From NCBI RefSeq assembly GCF_937863485.1, contig NZ_CALMFY010000222.1, positions 17,064 through 57,881 on the forward strand: a stretch of DNA of 40,818 nucleotides, in the 5' to 3' direction. How positions within the stretch are numbered: the first letter of the stretch is position 1; the number at the start of each line of letters is the position of its first letter. The DNA comes from an uncultured Nostoc sp. (lineage in GTDB: Bacteria > Cyanobacteriota > Cyanobacteriia > Cyanobacteriales > Nostocaceae). The position numbers were made by a program, and so were the translations under genes. This document shows positions 33,702-40,818 of this stretch, one piece after another. The notes below the pieces were generated by a model. The model did not search any database. It was not told the DNA's origin and saw only the letters and a program-made list of their open reading frames with translations.

Positions 33702-35297
33702 ATGGCTAATACAGGTGTAATTCGTCAGCAAGGGCAAAATCCTGCTGTACCACCAGAACGTGTACCGCTAAGAACCTGGATTGGTGTATTAGCCAGTATG
33801 CTTGGTGCATTTATGGCGGTATTGGATATTCAAATAACCAATGCTTCGCTGCAAGATATTCAAGCAAGTTTAGGAGCAACTCTCGAAGAAGGTTCTTGGA
33901 TTTCTACGGCGTATCTCGTAGCCGAAATTGTGGTAATTCCTCTAACAGGATGGTTGTCACGAGTATTTTCTCTGCAACGTTATTTATTAGTCAATACTGC
34001 ACTATTTATCTTCTTTTCTATTTGCTGTGGTTGGGCATGGGATCTTAATTCCATGATTTTCTTTCGCGCTTTACAAGGTTTTAGCGGAGGAGTATTAATT
34101 CCTACAGCTATGACAGTTGTCTTAACAACTTTACCCCAATCAAAACAATCAGTTGGGTTAGCTGCATTTGGGTTTAGTGCAGTTTTTGCACCCTCAATTG
34201 GCCCGACAATCGGAGGTTGGTTAACAGAAAATTTTGGTTGGGAATACAACTTTTATATAAATGTAATTCCAGGGGCATTAATGCTGGCTGGTGTTTGGTA
34301 TGGAATTAAGCAAGAAAAACCCCAAATTAATTTACTCAAACAAGGTGACTGGTGGGGAATTATTGCAATGGCTATTGGATTAGGTTCCCTACAAGTTGTT
34401 TTAGAAGAAGGTAGCCGTAAAGATTGGTTTGGTTCAGCGTTGATTGTGCGCTTAACTGTGATAGCAGTAATTTTTTTGGCGATATTTTTCTTTATAGAAT
34501 TAACTCGGAAGCAACCATTTATTAATTTACGGCTTTTGTCTAGGCGGAACTTTGGTTTAGCCAGTATTGTCAATGTGTCGTTGGGAGTAGGATTGTATGG
34601 TTCAATTTATATTTTACCGTTGTATCTTGCCCAAATTCAAAAATACAATGCTCTGCAAATTGGTGAAGTATTGATTTGGGCTGGTATTCCCCAACTGTTT
34701 ATTATTCCCCTCATCCCGAAATTGATGCAACGTATTGATGTGCGTTTCATGGTAGCTTTTGGTGTGATTTTGTTTTCCATCAGTGCATTTATGAACTCTG
34801 GAATGACTAATGAAACAGGATTAGATCAATTACGCTGGTCGCAATTTGTGCGTGCAATGGGACAACCTTTAATTATGGTGCCGCTTAGTTCTATCGCCAC
34901 TGGTGGTTTGAGTCCGAAAGAAGCAGGTTCGGCAAGTGGTTTATTTAATATGATGCGGAATCTGGGCGGTTCTATCGGAATTGCTTCTTTAGCGACTTTA
35001 TTGGCAAATAGAGAACAATTTCACTCGAATAAATTGGGTGAAGGAGTATCTTTATATAACCCAGAAACTCAACAGCGAATTGATCAAATGACACAGTATT
35101 TTGTCAGTCGCGGAGCAGATTTGAGTACAGCCCAAAATGAAGCGATCGCATCTATATCCAACATCGTCCGCCGGGAAGCGTTTGTAATGGCTTTTAACGA
35201 TTGTTTCTACTTTATTGGCATTGCTTTGCTAGTTAGTGGACTTGCCGTTTTATTCCTCAAGAAGGTGAAGCCAACTGGTGGCGCTGTTGCTCATTAA
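33702..35297 (+). CDS. EmrB/QacA-type MFS drug efflux transporter (DHA2)
   Basis: A 531-residue major facilitator of the 14-helix DHA2 group. The start of the fold is LGAFMAVLDIQITNASLQDI, the classical motif D1 of EmrB-like proteins, followed by WISTAYLVAEIVVIPLTGWL and RALQGFSGGVLIPTAMTVVL (motif C-like). The second half has GSASGLFNMMRNLGGSIGIA. It should export hydrophobic compounds with the EmrA-like adaptor, driven by protons. CAGGA lies before the ATG. The 357-bp gap from emrA is large for an operon and is filled with repeats, so it may also have its own promoter. The natural substrate is unknown. Confidence 0.88.
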   Translation: MANTGVIRQQGQNPAVPPERVPLRTWIGVLASMLGAFMAVLDIQITNASLQDIQASLGATLEEGSWISTAYLVAEIVVIPLTGWLSRVFSLQRYLLVNTALFIFFSICCGWAWDLNSMIFFRALQGFSGGVLIPTAMTVVLTTLPQSKQSVGLAAFGFSAVFAPSIGPTIGGWLTENFGWEYNFYINVIPGALMLAGVWYGIKQEKPQINLLKQGDWWGIIAMAIGLGSLQVVLEEGSRKDWFGSALIVRLTVIAVIFLAIFFFIELTRKQPFINLRLLSRRNFGLASIVNVSLGVGLYGSIYILPLYLAQIQKYNALQIGEVLIWAGIPQLFIIPLIPKLMQRIDVRFMVAFGVILFSISAFMNSGMTNETGLDQLRWSQFVRAMGQPLIMVPLSSIATGGLSPKEAGSASGLFNMMRNLGGSIGIASLATLLANREQFHSNKLGEGVSLYNPETQQRIDQMTQYFVSRGADLSTAQNEAIASISNIVRREAFVMAFNDCFYFIGIALLVSGLAVLFLKKVKPTGGAVAH

Positions 35298-35345
35298 ATT
35301 TGTTGTATCAGTTACAATATTTCATAAAACTACTAAGGTACTAAA

Positions 35346-35915
35346 ATGGTCATTAGCCAAAGTGAGTACTATATCTCCCCAAAAGAATATCTAGAGGGCG
35401 AGAAAGTAAGTGAAATCAAACACGAGTATATCGATGGGCAAGTCTATGCAATGGCAGGAGCAAGTGATGCCCATGTCACAGTTAGCATGAATGTATCTAT
35501 GCTGTTACGAAACCATCTCCGGGGTAGTGGTTGCCGTGTCTACATGTTAGACATGAAAGCACAAATTGATGTGATAAATCGCTATTTCTATCCTGATGTG
35601 ATGGTAACTTGTGATCCACGAGATAGAGAATCTGAGTATTTTAAGTCCTATCCTTGCTTAATTGTCGAAGTGCTTTCTGACTCAACCGAAGGCTATGACA
35701 GAGGAAAGAAATTTGCTAATTACCGACACTTAGAATCACTACAAGAATATGTGCTGATTTCATCAGACAGAATGAGTGTTGAATGCTTCCGCCGCAATCA
35801 GGAAGGACATTGGGTACTTTACCCTTATGAAAAAGAACAAGAAGTACATTTAGCTAGCGTTGATTTTCATTGTGTGATAGTAGCTATATATGAAGATGTA
35901 TTATTAGTAGATTAA
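35346..35915 (+). CDS. Uma2-family (DUF820) putative endonuclease
   Basis: A 189-residue member of the Uma2 family, abundant in cyanobacteria, with a PD-(D/E)xK nuclease-like fold. Visible parts are KHEYIDGQVYAMAGAS at the N-terminus, RYFYPDVMVTCDP (Pro-Asp of the active site) and LIVEVLSDSTEGYDRGKKFA with the Glu and Lys. Function is not established; the family is often near mobile DNA. Its stop overlaps that of the convergent chloride channel gene by four bases. Confidence 0.85.
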   Translation: MVISQSEYYISPKEYLEGEKVSEIKHEYIDGQVYAMAGASDAHVTVSMNVSMLLRNHLRGSGCRVYMLDMKAQIDVINRYFYPDVMVTCDPRDRESEYFKSYPCLIVEVLSDSTEGYDRGKKFANYRHLESLQEYVLISSDRMSVECFRRNQEGHWVLYPYEKEQEVHLASVDFHCVIVAIYEDVLLVD

Positions 35916-38569
35916 TTACCCTCTCCAATAGTAGATGCTGCACGTACCAAAATCACAGTTTGGTTATTATCGCGGCAGATAGTTGCTGGGATATTACCAT
36001 GCACTACTTGTTGCAACATTCCCTCACGAGAAGCCCCCAAAATAATCACATCACTCTGGTTGCGTTTAGCACAATCCAAGACGGCTTCTGACACAGAATT
36101 TGCATAGAGTGGAGCAATTGTTACTAAACCTTTGAGCCGTTGTTTGAGAAAATCAGCAGCTTTTTTGAGAGTTGTTGTATCCGCTTCAGTTTTATTTGGT
36201 TCAAACACTTGACATAAGTTAACCACTGGAGTTTTACTCACTGAAGTCAGTGCTGGAAGCAATTGAATTGCCTGTTGGGCATTGGGGCCACCCGCTATCG
36301 GCACTAACCAGCGTTCCAAGTGGGTTTGCTTATTCAGCTTGACTAACACCACATCACAGGCTGCTTGCCGGATAACCGTATCTACGACGCGACTGAAGAC
36401 CCTTCCCGGTGTGGCTGTGCTACCCTTCCAACCCATCAGCATGAAATTAATATGGCGGTCTTGGATAGTTTGCAAAATTGCTTCTGACAAGTCATGAGCA
36501 ACTCGAATTTGGGTATGTACTGGGATATGCCATGTCTGTCCCAAACGCATTGCTTGCTCCAGTGGGCCCATAGCTGCCTTGATATTCACTTGGGTTTCTG
36601 CAAAAATCTTGTGCTGGGGGATAACAATAATATGCAGACATTCTATTTCATAATGGCGATCGCGGGCAATTGCGATCGCCATTTCCAACAGCATACCTGC
36701 TGTTTTTGGGTTACTCAATGGCACCAGTAACCTTCCCTGTCCAGTTTCCGGCGCACTGGTATGGTAAATCACGCGAGATGGTTCGGCTTTAGAACCTGCA
36801 AAGTCTTCAGAACCATTGAAATAGGCAGCTTGCACCCGAATAATATCACTACGGGTAATGATACCCACCAAGCGGTTTCCTTGCACAACTGGTAAACAGT
36901 TAATCTTGTAACGGTTGAGCAAGTGCAGCACATGGGCTAGGGTATCAACAGGAGAGGTAGTTACTGGTTCTGGAGTCATCACTTGGCTTACAGTAAGATG
37001 CTCACTTAAACCTGTTCGGGAGAGATTTGTGATATCTTGTTGGGTTAAGATTCCGACCAATTTACCCTTTTCCAATACTGGAAAGTGGCGGTGGGAGGAT
37101 TGGGAAAATGCCTGCAATGCCTCATCCCAACTCATCCGGCTCCCCAGAGTTTCCACACTCGGTTGCATGACATTGGCTGCGGTTAGTTGCGTCCAAGGTG
37201 CTTGGAGATTGGTTTCTTTTGGCAAATGAATGCCTTTAAATTCTAATAGATGGTCGTATAGTGATCCAGTTTCTAGGGCTTCCGCCACCAAATAAGCAGT
37301 TACCGAAACAATCATCAACGGTAACACCAAATTAAAGTCAGTTGTCATCTCAAACACGATGATCACTGCCGTAATTGGGACTCGCGCCACCCCACAGAAA
37401 AATGCCCCCATCCCAACTCGTGCATAAGTTGTCGCCAAACTCACAGCCAGGAAGTGGTGTTCTAAGGTTCCTACCAAATAACCCAAAGCTGCTCCCAGTC
37501 CTAGTGTGGGAACCAGCAATCCAGCAGGCGCACCAGAAGCGTAGGTAAACAGGATAAGTAGGAACTGAAGAAAGAAAACTAGCGCCACTAATTGCCAGTT
37601 TGCTTCACCCGTCAGCAACAGTTCCCGTAATCCAGCGTTGTCCCGAAATAATGAGGGAAGGCTAGCAAATACCAATCCCGTCACTAATCCAGCTAGTCCC
37701 ATCCGCCAAGGTAAGCTGATTTTCAGAAAGCGACGACTTAAACCCAAACTGGCGAGAACTCCGCGATTGAACAGCACGCCCCCGAATCCTGCCAAAATTC
37801 CCAACAGCAGGTAAAAGGGAATTTCCGACACATAAAAGCTGGTGTTGGCAGCCGCTAAATGCAGATTTAAATCTAAACTATGGGAGTCACAAATACGGGC
37901 AACAACAGAACCAATAAATGAAGCCAAGATTGCTGTTCCCAAGGTGATGTCAGAGACATCTTGCAAAAGTTCTTCTACAACAAATAATACCCCAGCAATC
38001 GGGGCATTAAAGGCTGCCGCCAGTCCCGCCCCGGCTCCGGCTGCAATCAGTTGGCGACGGTGTTCAGGGGAGGTGGGAAACCAGTGACTAAACTGATTAG
38101 CTAAGGCTGCACCAATTTGCACTGTAGGCCCTTCCCGCCCCAATGGCATCCCAGATGCTAGCACCAGCGTTGCACCGACCAATTTCACCACAGCAATTCG
38201 CAAGTTGAGGGGCATGGGCACCTTTGCCAGTACCGCTTTTACTTCCGACATCCCGCTACCAGCAGCTTCAGGGGCGATGCGCTCCACCAACCAGCCTGCG
38301 AGAAATCCGCCCACTAACCCAATTATCGGTAGTGCCAACAAAGCAGGAAACTGATGGGATATTTGTAGTCGCCACCCACCTAACAATCCCACACCTTGCC
38401 CTAACAAGACAGCAGCCAATCCAGAGACTAAACCAATCAGACAAGCTTGCAGCATTGCAAGGCGTTTAGGGGGCAAAAGCTTATGGGAGAGCCGCTTCCA
38501 AAAAATCTGCCCCATGCGTGCCATGTTGATTCTAAACTTGACAACCAATTGGCTACTCATTCCATTCAA
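35912..38569 (-). CDS. ClC chloride channel with CBS pair and Usp domains
   Basis: An 885-residue ClC-family chloride channel or proton antiporter. The membrane part (about 30-450) has GSGMSEVKAVL, the gating segment GREGPTVQIGA with the external Glu, and APAGLLVPTLGLGAALG near the anion path. Two CBS domains (about 465-595, with TAANVMQPSVETL and VSQVMTPEPVTT) could sense nucleotides. Two universal-stress-like domains follow (RLLVPLSNPKTAGMLLEMAI, and LVPIAGGPNAQQAIQLLPAL), ending near VILGASREGMLQ. This ClC-CBS-Usp layout is common in cyanobacteria and suggests control by energy state. The second ATG, three codons in (38560), is also possible. Confidence 0.88.
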   Translation of the reverse strand: MNGMSSQLVVKFRINMARMGQIFWKRLSHKLLPPKRLAMLQACLIGLVSGLAAVLLGQGVGLLGGWRLQISHQFPALLALPIIGLVGGFLAGWLVERIAPEAAGSGMSEVKAVLAKVPMPLNLRIAVVKLVGATLVLASGMPLGREGPTVQIGAALANQFSHWFPTSPEHRRQLIAAGAGAGLAAAFNAPIAGVLFVVEELLQDVSDITLGTAILASFIGSVVARICDSHSLDLNLHLAAANTSFYVSEIPFYLLLGILAGFGGVLFNRGVLASLGLSRRFLKISLPWRMGLAGLVTGLVFASLPSLFRDNAGLRELLLTGEANWQLVALVFFLQFLLILFTYASGAPAGLLVPTLGLGAALGYLVGTLEHHFLAVSLATTYARVGMGAFFCGVARVPITAVIIVFEMTTDFNLVLPLMIVSVTAYLVAEALETGSLYDHLLEFKGIHLPKETNLQAPWTQLTAANVMQPSVETLGSRMSWDEALQAFSQSSHRHFPVLEKGKLVGILTQQDITNLSRTGLSEHLTVSQVMTPEPVTTSPVDTLAHVLHLLNRYKINCLPVVQGNRLVGIITRSDIIRVQAAYFNGSEDFAGSKAEPSRVIYHTSAPETGQGRLLVPLSNPKTAGMLLEMAIAIARDRHYEIECLHIIVIPQHKIFAETQVNIKAAMGPLEQAMRLGQTWHIPVHTQIRVAHDLSEAILQTIQDRHINFMLMGWKGSTATPGRVFSRVVDTVIRQAACDVVLVKLNKQTHLERWLVPIAGGPNAQQAIQLLPALTSVSKTPVVNLCQVFEPNKTEADTTTLKKAADFLKQRLKGLVTIAPLYANSVSEAVLDCAKRNQSDVIILGASREGMLQQVVHGNIPATICRDNNQTVILVRAASTIGEGN

Positions 38570-38869
38570 CCACTATATATAATAATCACACGAATAAGTT
38601 ACTAGGGCGCGATCGCTTCAATTCCAGAGATTTTGCTGGTGCTGGTGTTGACACCGTAGTTGGAGTATCACAGCATTGCTAGGGCAATTGGTGATGGTTA
38701 AACCAATAATAAATACAATTCTTTTCGCCCAACGTTATCATCTGAGTTTTCAGTCAAGCTGGATTGAGATAAATTCGAGTTGACATCAACAGTGTGATGT
38801 CTCATAGAAGACCTCCAACTTTATTGTTAGCAACATGGAAGAGGATTTTTAATAGTTTAAATCAAAACC

Positions 38870-38900
38870 CCCCGAACCAAATTATGTATTTGGTTCGGGG
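38870..38900 (-). terminator. Hairpin terminator
   Basis: A perfect 12-bp stem, CCCCGAACCAAA/TTTGGTTCGGGG, has a 7-base loop. On the minus strand it lies about 105 bases after the response-regulator remnant and is followed by GGTTTTGATTT. The rest of the 435-bp spacer 38570-39004 holds nothing I can name. Confidence 0.6.
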
Positions 38901-39004
38901 AAATTTTCCTATGTGGTGTTCCGAGAAGTTATTCAGAATATCAGCTTAAAAAATAGTTGTGGAAATATCAGGTAGAAATCGGGCAGACAATCACAAGCCA
39001 AAAA

Positions 39005-39309
39005 CTAAAGCTGCTTCAGACGATAGCCTAGTCTGTAAACTGTGTCAATAAAATCATCAGGAGCGCCAACTTCTGGGAGTTTATGACGTAAACTTTTGAT
39101 ATGAGATTTAACAGTTTCTTCGCTGGGTGGGTCTTCCAATGACCAAATTCGCTCAATAATTCCACCTCGACTCAGTACCGGGCGATCGCTAGAAAGCAGC
39201 AGTTCCAACAGGGCATATTCTTTTGGAGTCAGGTATAAAATGTTTGTCTGCATATAGTTACTTCATAGGTGCTAGAATTTAAACGCAGACTTCCCCAACA
39301 AAGGTCAGC
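39005..39309 (-). pseudogene. Response-regulator remnant (winged-helix domain, frameshifted)
   Basis: An intact frame of 82 residues (39005-39253) encodes a complete OmpR-type DNA-binding domain: YLTPKEYALLELLLSSDRPV, then PPSEETVKSHIKSLRHKL and DFIDTVYRLGYRL. Directly upstream, coding text continues in other frames: ADLCWGSLRLNSSTYEVT, then YADKH, then LYLTPKEY. Two single-base insertions would explain this. No receiver domain remains; the VOC gene lies there instead. The ATG at 39253 lies between the two frameshifts, so a short DNA-binding protein could still be made, but decay is more likely. Confidence 0.7.
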
Positions 39310-39321
39310 TGAAGTTCTAGA

Positions 39322-40299
39322 TTATAGAGTTTGTCCAACAATTATCCAGTACATCCCATCAGGTGCAACTAACCCAAAAGAGGGTTCGCCAAATTCATTA
39401 GGCAAAATTGGGCTAACTTTAGTAGCAGCGCTGGCGGTAATGCGCTGATGAAAAGCGGTAATATCGTCAACTTGATAAGTGAAAAGACTCAGTCCCAAAG
39501 AACCGGGTTGAGAGTATTCTCGTTTATCTGGTGTGGGGTAAAGTGGGCTGTAGACTTGAAATAAACCCACAGATGTCTTGGGTGAAGCAAAACCTGAAAG
39601 ATAAAACTCCTGCTTTTCATCAAGCATCAATGTCTGGCGAGTAGAAGGTTTTTCATAACCCGATCGCTTGGGGTTGCTCTCAAAGGGTACAAGTCCAAAA
39701 ACCTCTGCGTAGAAAGAACTGAGGCTGTGATCCGAGATGATCAAACTGGAATGAGTTCCTTCGCTTACCAACAATGGAGAACTAGGATCAATCGTGCCGT
39801 AACCGGGTCTATTATAGTTATATCGCTGAAAAAACGCCTGTCGCGTCTGTGAACTAATCACAAACATTTCGCGCACCCCCACAAAGCGGTTATATAAACC
39901 CACTCCTAAATTGCCTGTAAACTCGATCGCGCGAACTGGTTCTGAATAAATCCAGTCTCCACCGTTAGCTTTATCATCGTTAAAAGCATCGGCCAGCGCA
40001 TAAATATCTTGAACCAAAGAAGCAAACCAGCGGCTACCATTCACTACTGGCAAGGTATGACCTAGACCTTGATTACGAGGTTGTTTCCACGATAGCAACC
40101 GTACTAATCCATGATCTGATGAGTTACTATTTTGCAGTCGTAACGATGTCAAATCTGATGCATGACCGTAGAGTAATCCCGCCTGTTCTGCTGAGAGTTG
40201 TCCTCTATTGACCTCTCGATAACCGAACTCAGTCCAATATTTTAAGGTAGCTTCAATATCCTTTAAGCCAATACAGTTTTCAAAAATTCCACTAATCAT
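39322..40299 (-). CDS. VOC (glyoxalase-like) family protein
   Basis: A 325-residue protein with two vicinal-oxygen-chelate modules. The first starts MISGIFENCIGLKDIEATLKYW and includes GNLGVGLYNRFVGVREMFVI; the second starts SSLIISDHSLSSFYAEVFGL and ends FGLVAPDGMYWIIVGQTL, a typical closing strand with the metal-ligand region. Members include glyoxalase I, extradiol dioxygenases and fosfomycin-resistance proteins; the actual reaction cannot be told from the sequence. The start ATG is preceded by AGAG. Its 3' end abuts the degraded response regulator. Confidence 0.75.
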   Translation of the reverse strand: MISGIFENCIGLKDIEATLKYWTEFGYREVNRGQLSAEQAGLLYGHASDLTSLRLQNSNSSDHGLVRLLSWKQPRNQGLGHTLPVVNGSRWFASLVQDIYALADAFNDDKANGGDWIYSEPVRAIEFTGNLGVGLYNRFVGVREMFVISSQTRQAFFQRYNYNRPGYGTIDPSSPLLVSEGTHSSLIISDHSLSSFYAEVFGLVPFESNPKRSGYEKPSTRQTLMLDEKQEFYLSGFASPKTSVGLFQVYSPLYPTPDKREYSQPGSLGLSLFTYQVDDITAFHQRITASAATKVSPILPNEFGEPSFGLVAPDGMYWIIVGQTL

Positions 40300-40560
40300 T
40301 GCAATTTCTCTAAATTTAAGAAGTATAGCAATACCTTGTCCTAAAGAACACGCTACGCGAACGCCAATTTACGAGGGTTCAATTACATTCTCGAATAGAG
40401 ACATTTTGGTGTTGTTTTCTAACGGGACTTAAACATTTTTTAGGAAAAAATAAGCTTGTCACAGATTATCGATAATTTAAAAAAGTAAAATTACCGTTCT
40501 ATAGAGGTTTCAGCGATAGCGTTCGTGCAACGACTCCGCAGGAGTATCGCGTTGCGAAAA

Positions 40561-40682
40561 AAAATGGATAAAGTCGAGCCGAAAGAACTTAAATGATAAA
40601 AGTCCCTCGTCTTTTATTTGAGCGTTTGAGAGATATTGCTGTTTCCGCTGCTTGATTGAATCAAAAATGGATAAATTCGAGC
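40561..40682 (+). repeat. Pair of 19-bp direct repeats
   Basis: AAAATGGATAAAGTCGAGC (40561) and AAAATGGATAAATTCGAGC (40664) differ at one base and are 103 bases apart. The right-end spacer 40300-40818 contains these, GCGATAGCGTTCG-type repeat words and the palindromes at 40749. No gene is supported in it. Confidence 0.6.
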
Positions 40683-40748
40683 TAAACCGCGTCCACCTTG
40701 AAAACTGTAGTTCTTTCCGTATAAAAAGAAAAAACCCTCATCCCCCAG

Positions 40749-40816
40749 CCCCTTCTCCCAAATTTGGGAGAAGGGGAGCCGGAAACAAGTCCCTCTCCCC
40801 CTACTTGGGAGAGGGA
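40749..40816. repeat. CCCCTTCTCCC palindromes at right end
   Basis: A perfect 28-bp palindrome (40749-40776, CCCCTTCTCCCAAA and its complement) is followed by a second stem, TCCCTCTCCCC/TTGGGAGAGGGA. This is a widespread cyanobacterial intergenic repeat and continues out of the window. Confidence 0.75.
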
Positions 40817-40818
40817 TT

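Noticed and set aside
40300..40818. Possible coding remnant at the right end
   Set aside because: All frames are short and the stretch is made of repeats and palindromes.

Overview
The window reads as chromosomal DNA of a filamentous, heterocyst-forming cyanobacterium (Nostocales, Nostoc-like). The signs are a heterocyst-glycolipid polyketide cluster ending in a hetI gene, an RpaA-type regulator, many GCGATCGC (HIP1) octamers inside genes, heptanucleotide tandem repeats, and intergenic spacers full of small foldback elements. All assignments come from reading the sequence and translations; no search was run.

Region 1 (1-14055) is the heterocyst-glycolipid locus. It holds the 3' end of an HglE-type synthase (two ACPs and a structural KR half), a KR-DH protein, a KS-CLF-AT protein, a PfaD-like enoyl reductase and an ACP-thioester reductase. 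A short-chain dehydrogenase follows at the position hetN occupies in Anabaena, and then the convergent phosphopantetheinyl transferase HetI. Together these would build and reductively release the long-chain polyol aglycone of the heterocyst envelope, with HetI arming the ACPs.

Region 2 (14073-16930) has a TnpB remnant abutting hetI, a YheT-like hydrolase and rpaA. Region 3 (16931-21058) is an iron-uptake module: an AMIN-containing TonB-dependent receptor and an AraC/PchR-like regulator, with a Fur-box-like palindrome and a 22-bp direct repeat as candidate operators.

Region 4 (21059-23320) is decayed: SDR gene remnants carry frameshifts and a stop, split by about 0.9 kb that includes a small secreted cysteine-containing protein and a copy of a hairpin repeat found behind rpaA. 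Region 5 (23321-29368) has a SAM hydrolase-family protein, a two-gene operon of a membrane protein plus an unusual membrane-anchored Hsp70/actin-like ATPase, an MtfA-like peptidase and a methyltransferase. The two-gene operon is the best candidate here for an undescribed system.

Region 6 (29507-40299) has a GT39-type glycosyltransferase, a MarR-EmrA-EmrB efflux module with three matching operator-like palindromes, a Uma2-family protein, a ClC-CBS-Usp chloride channel, a frameshifted response-regulator remnant and a VOC-family protein. The right end is repeat-rich noncoding DNA.
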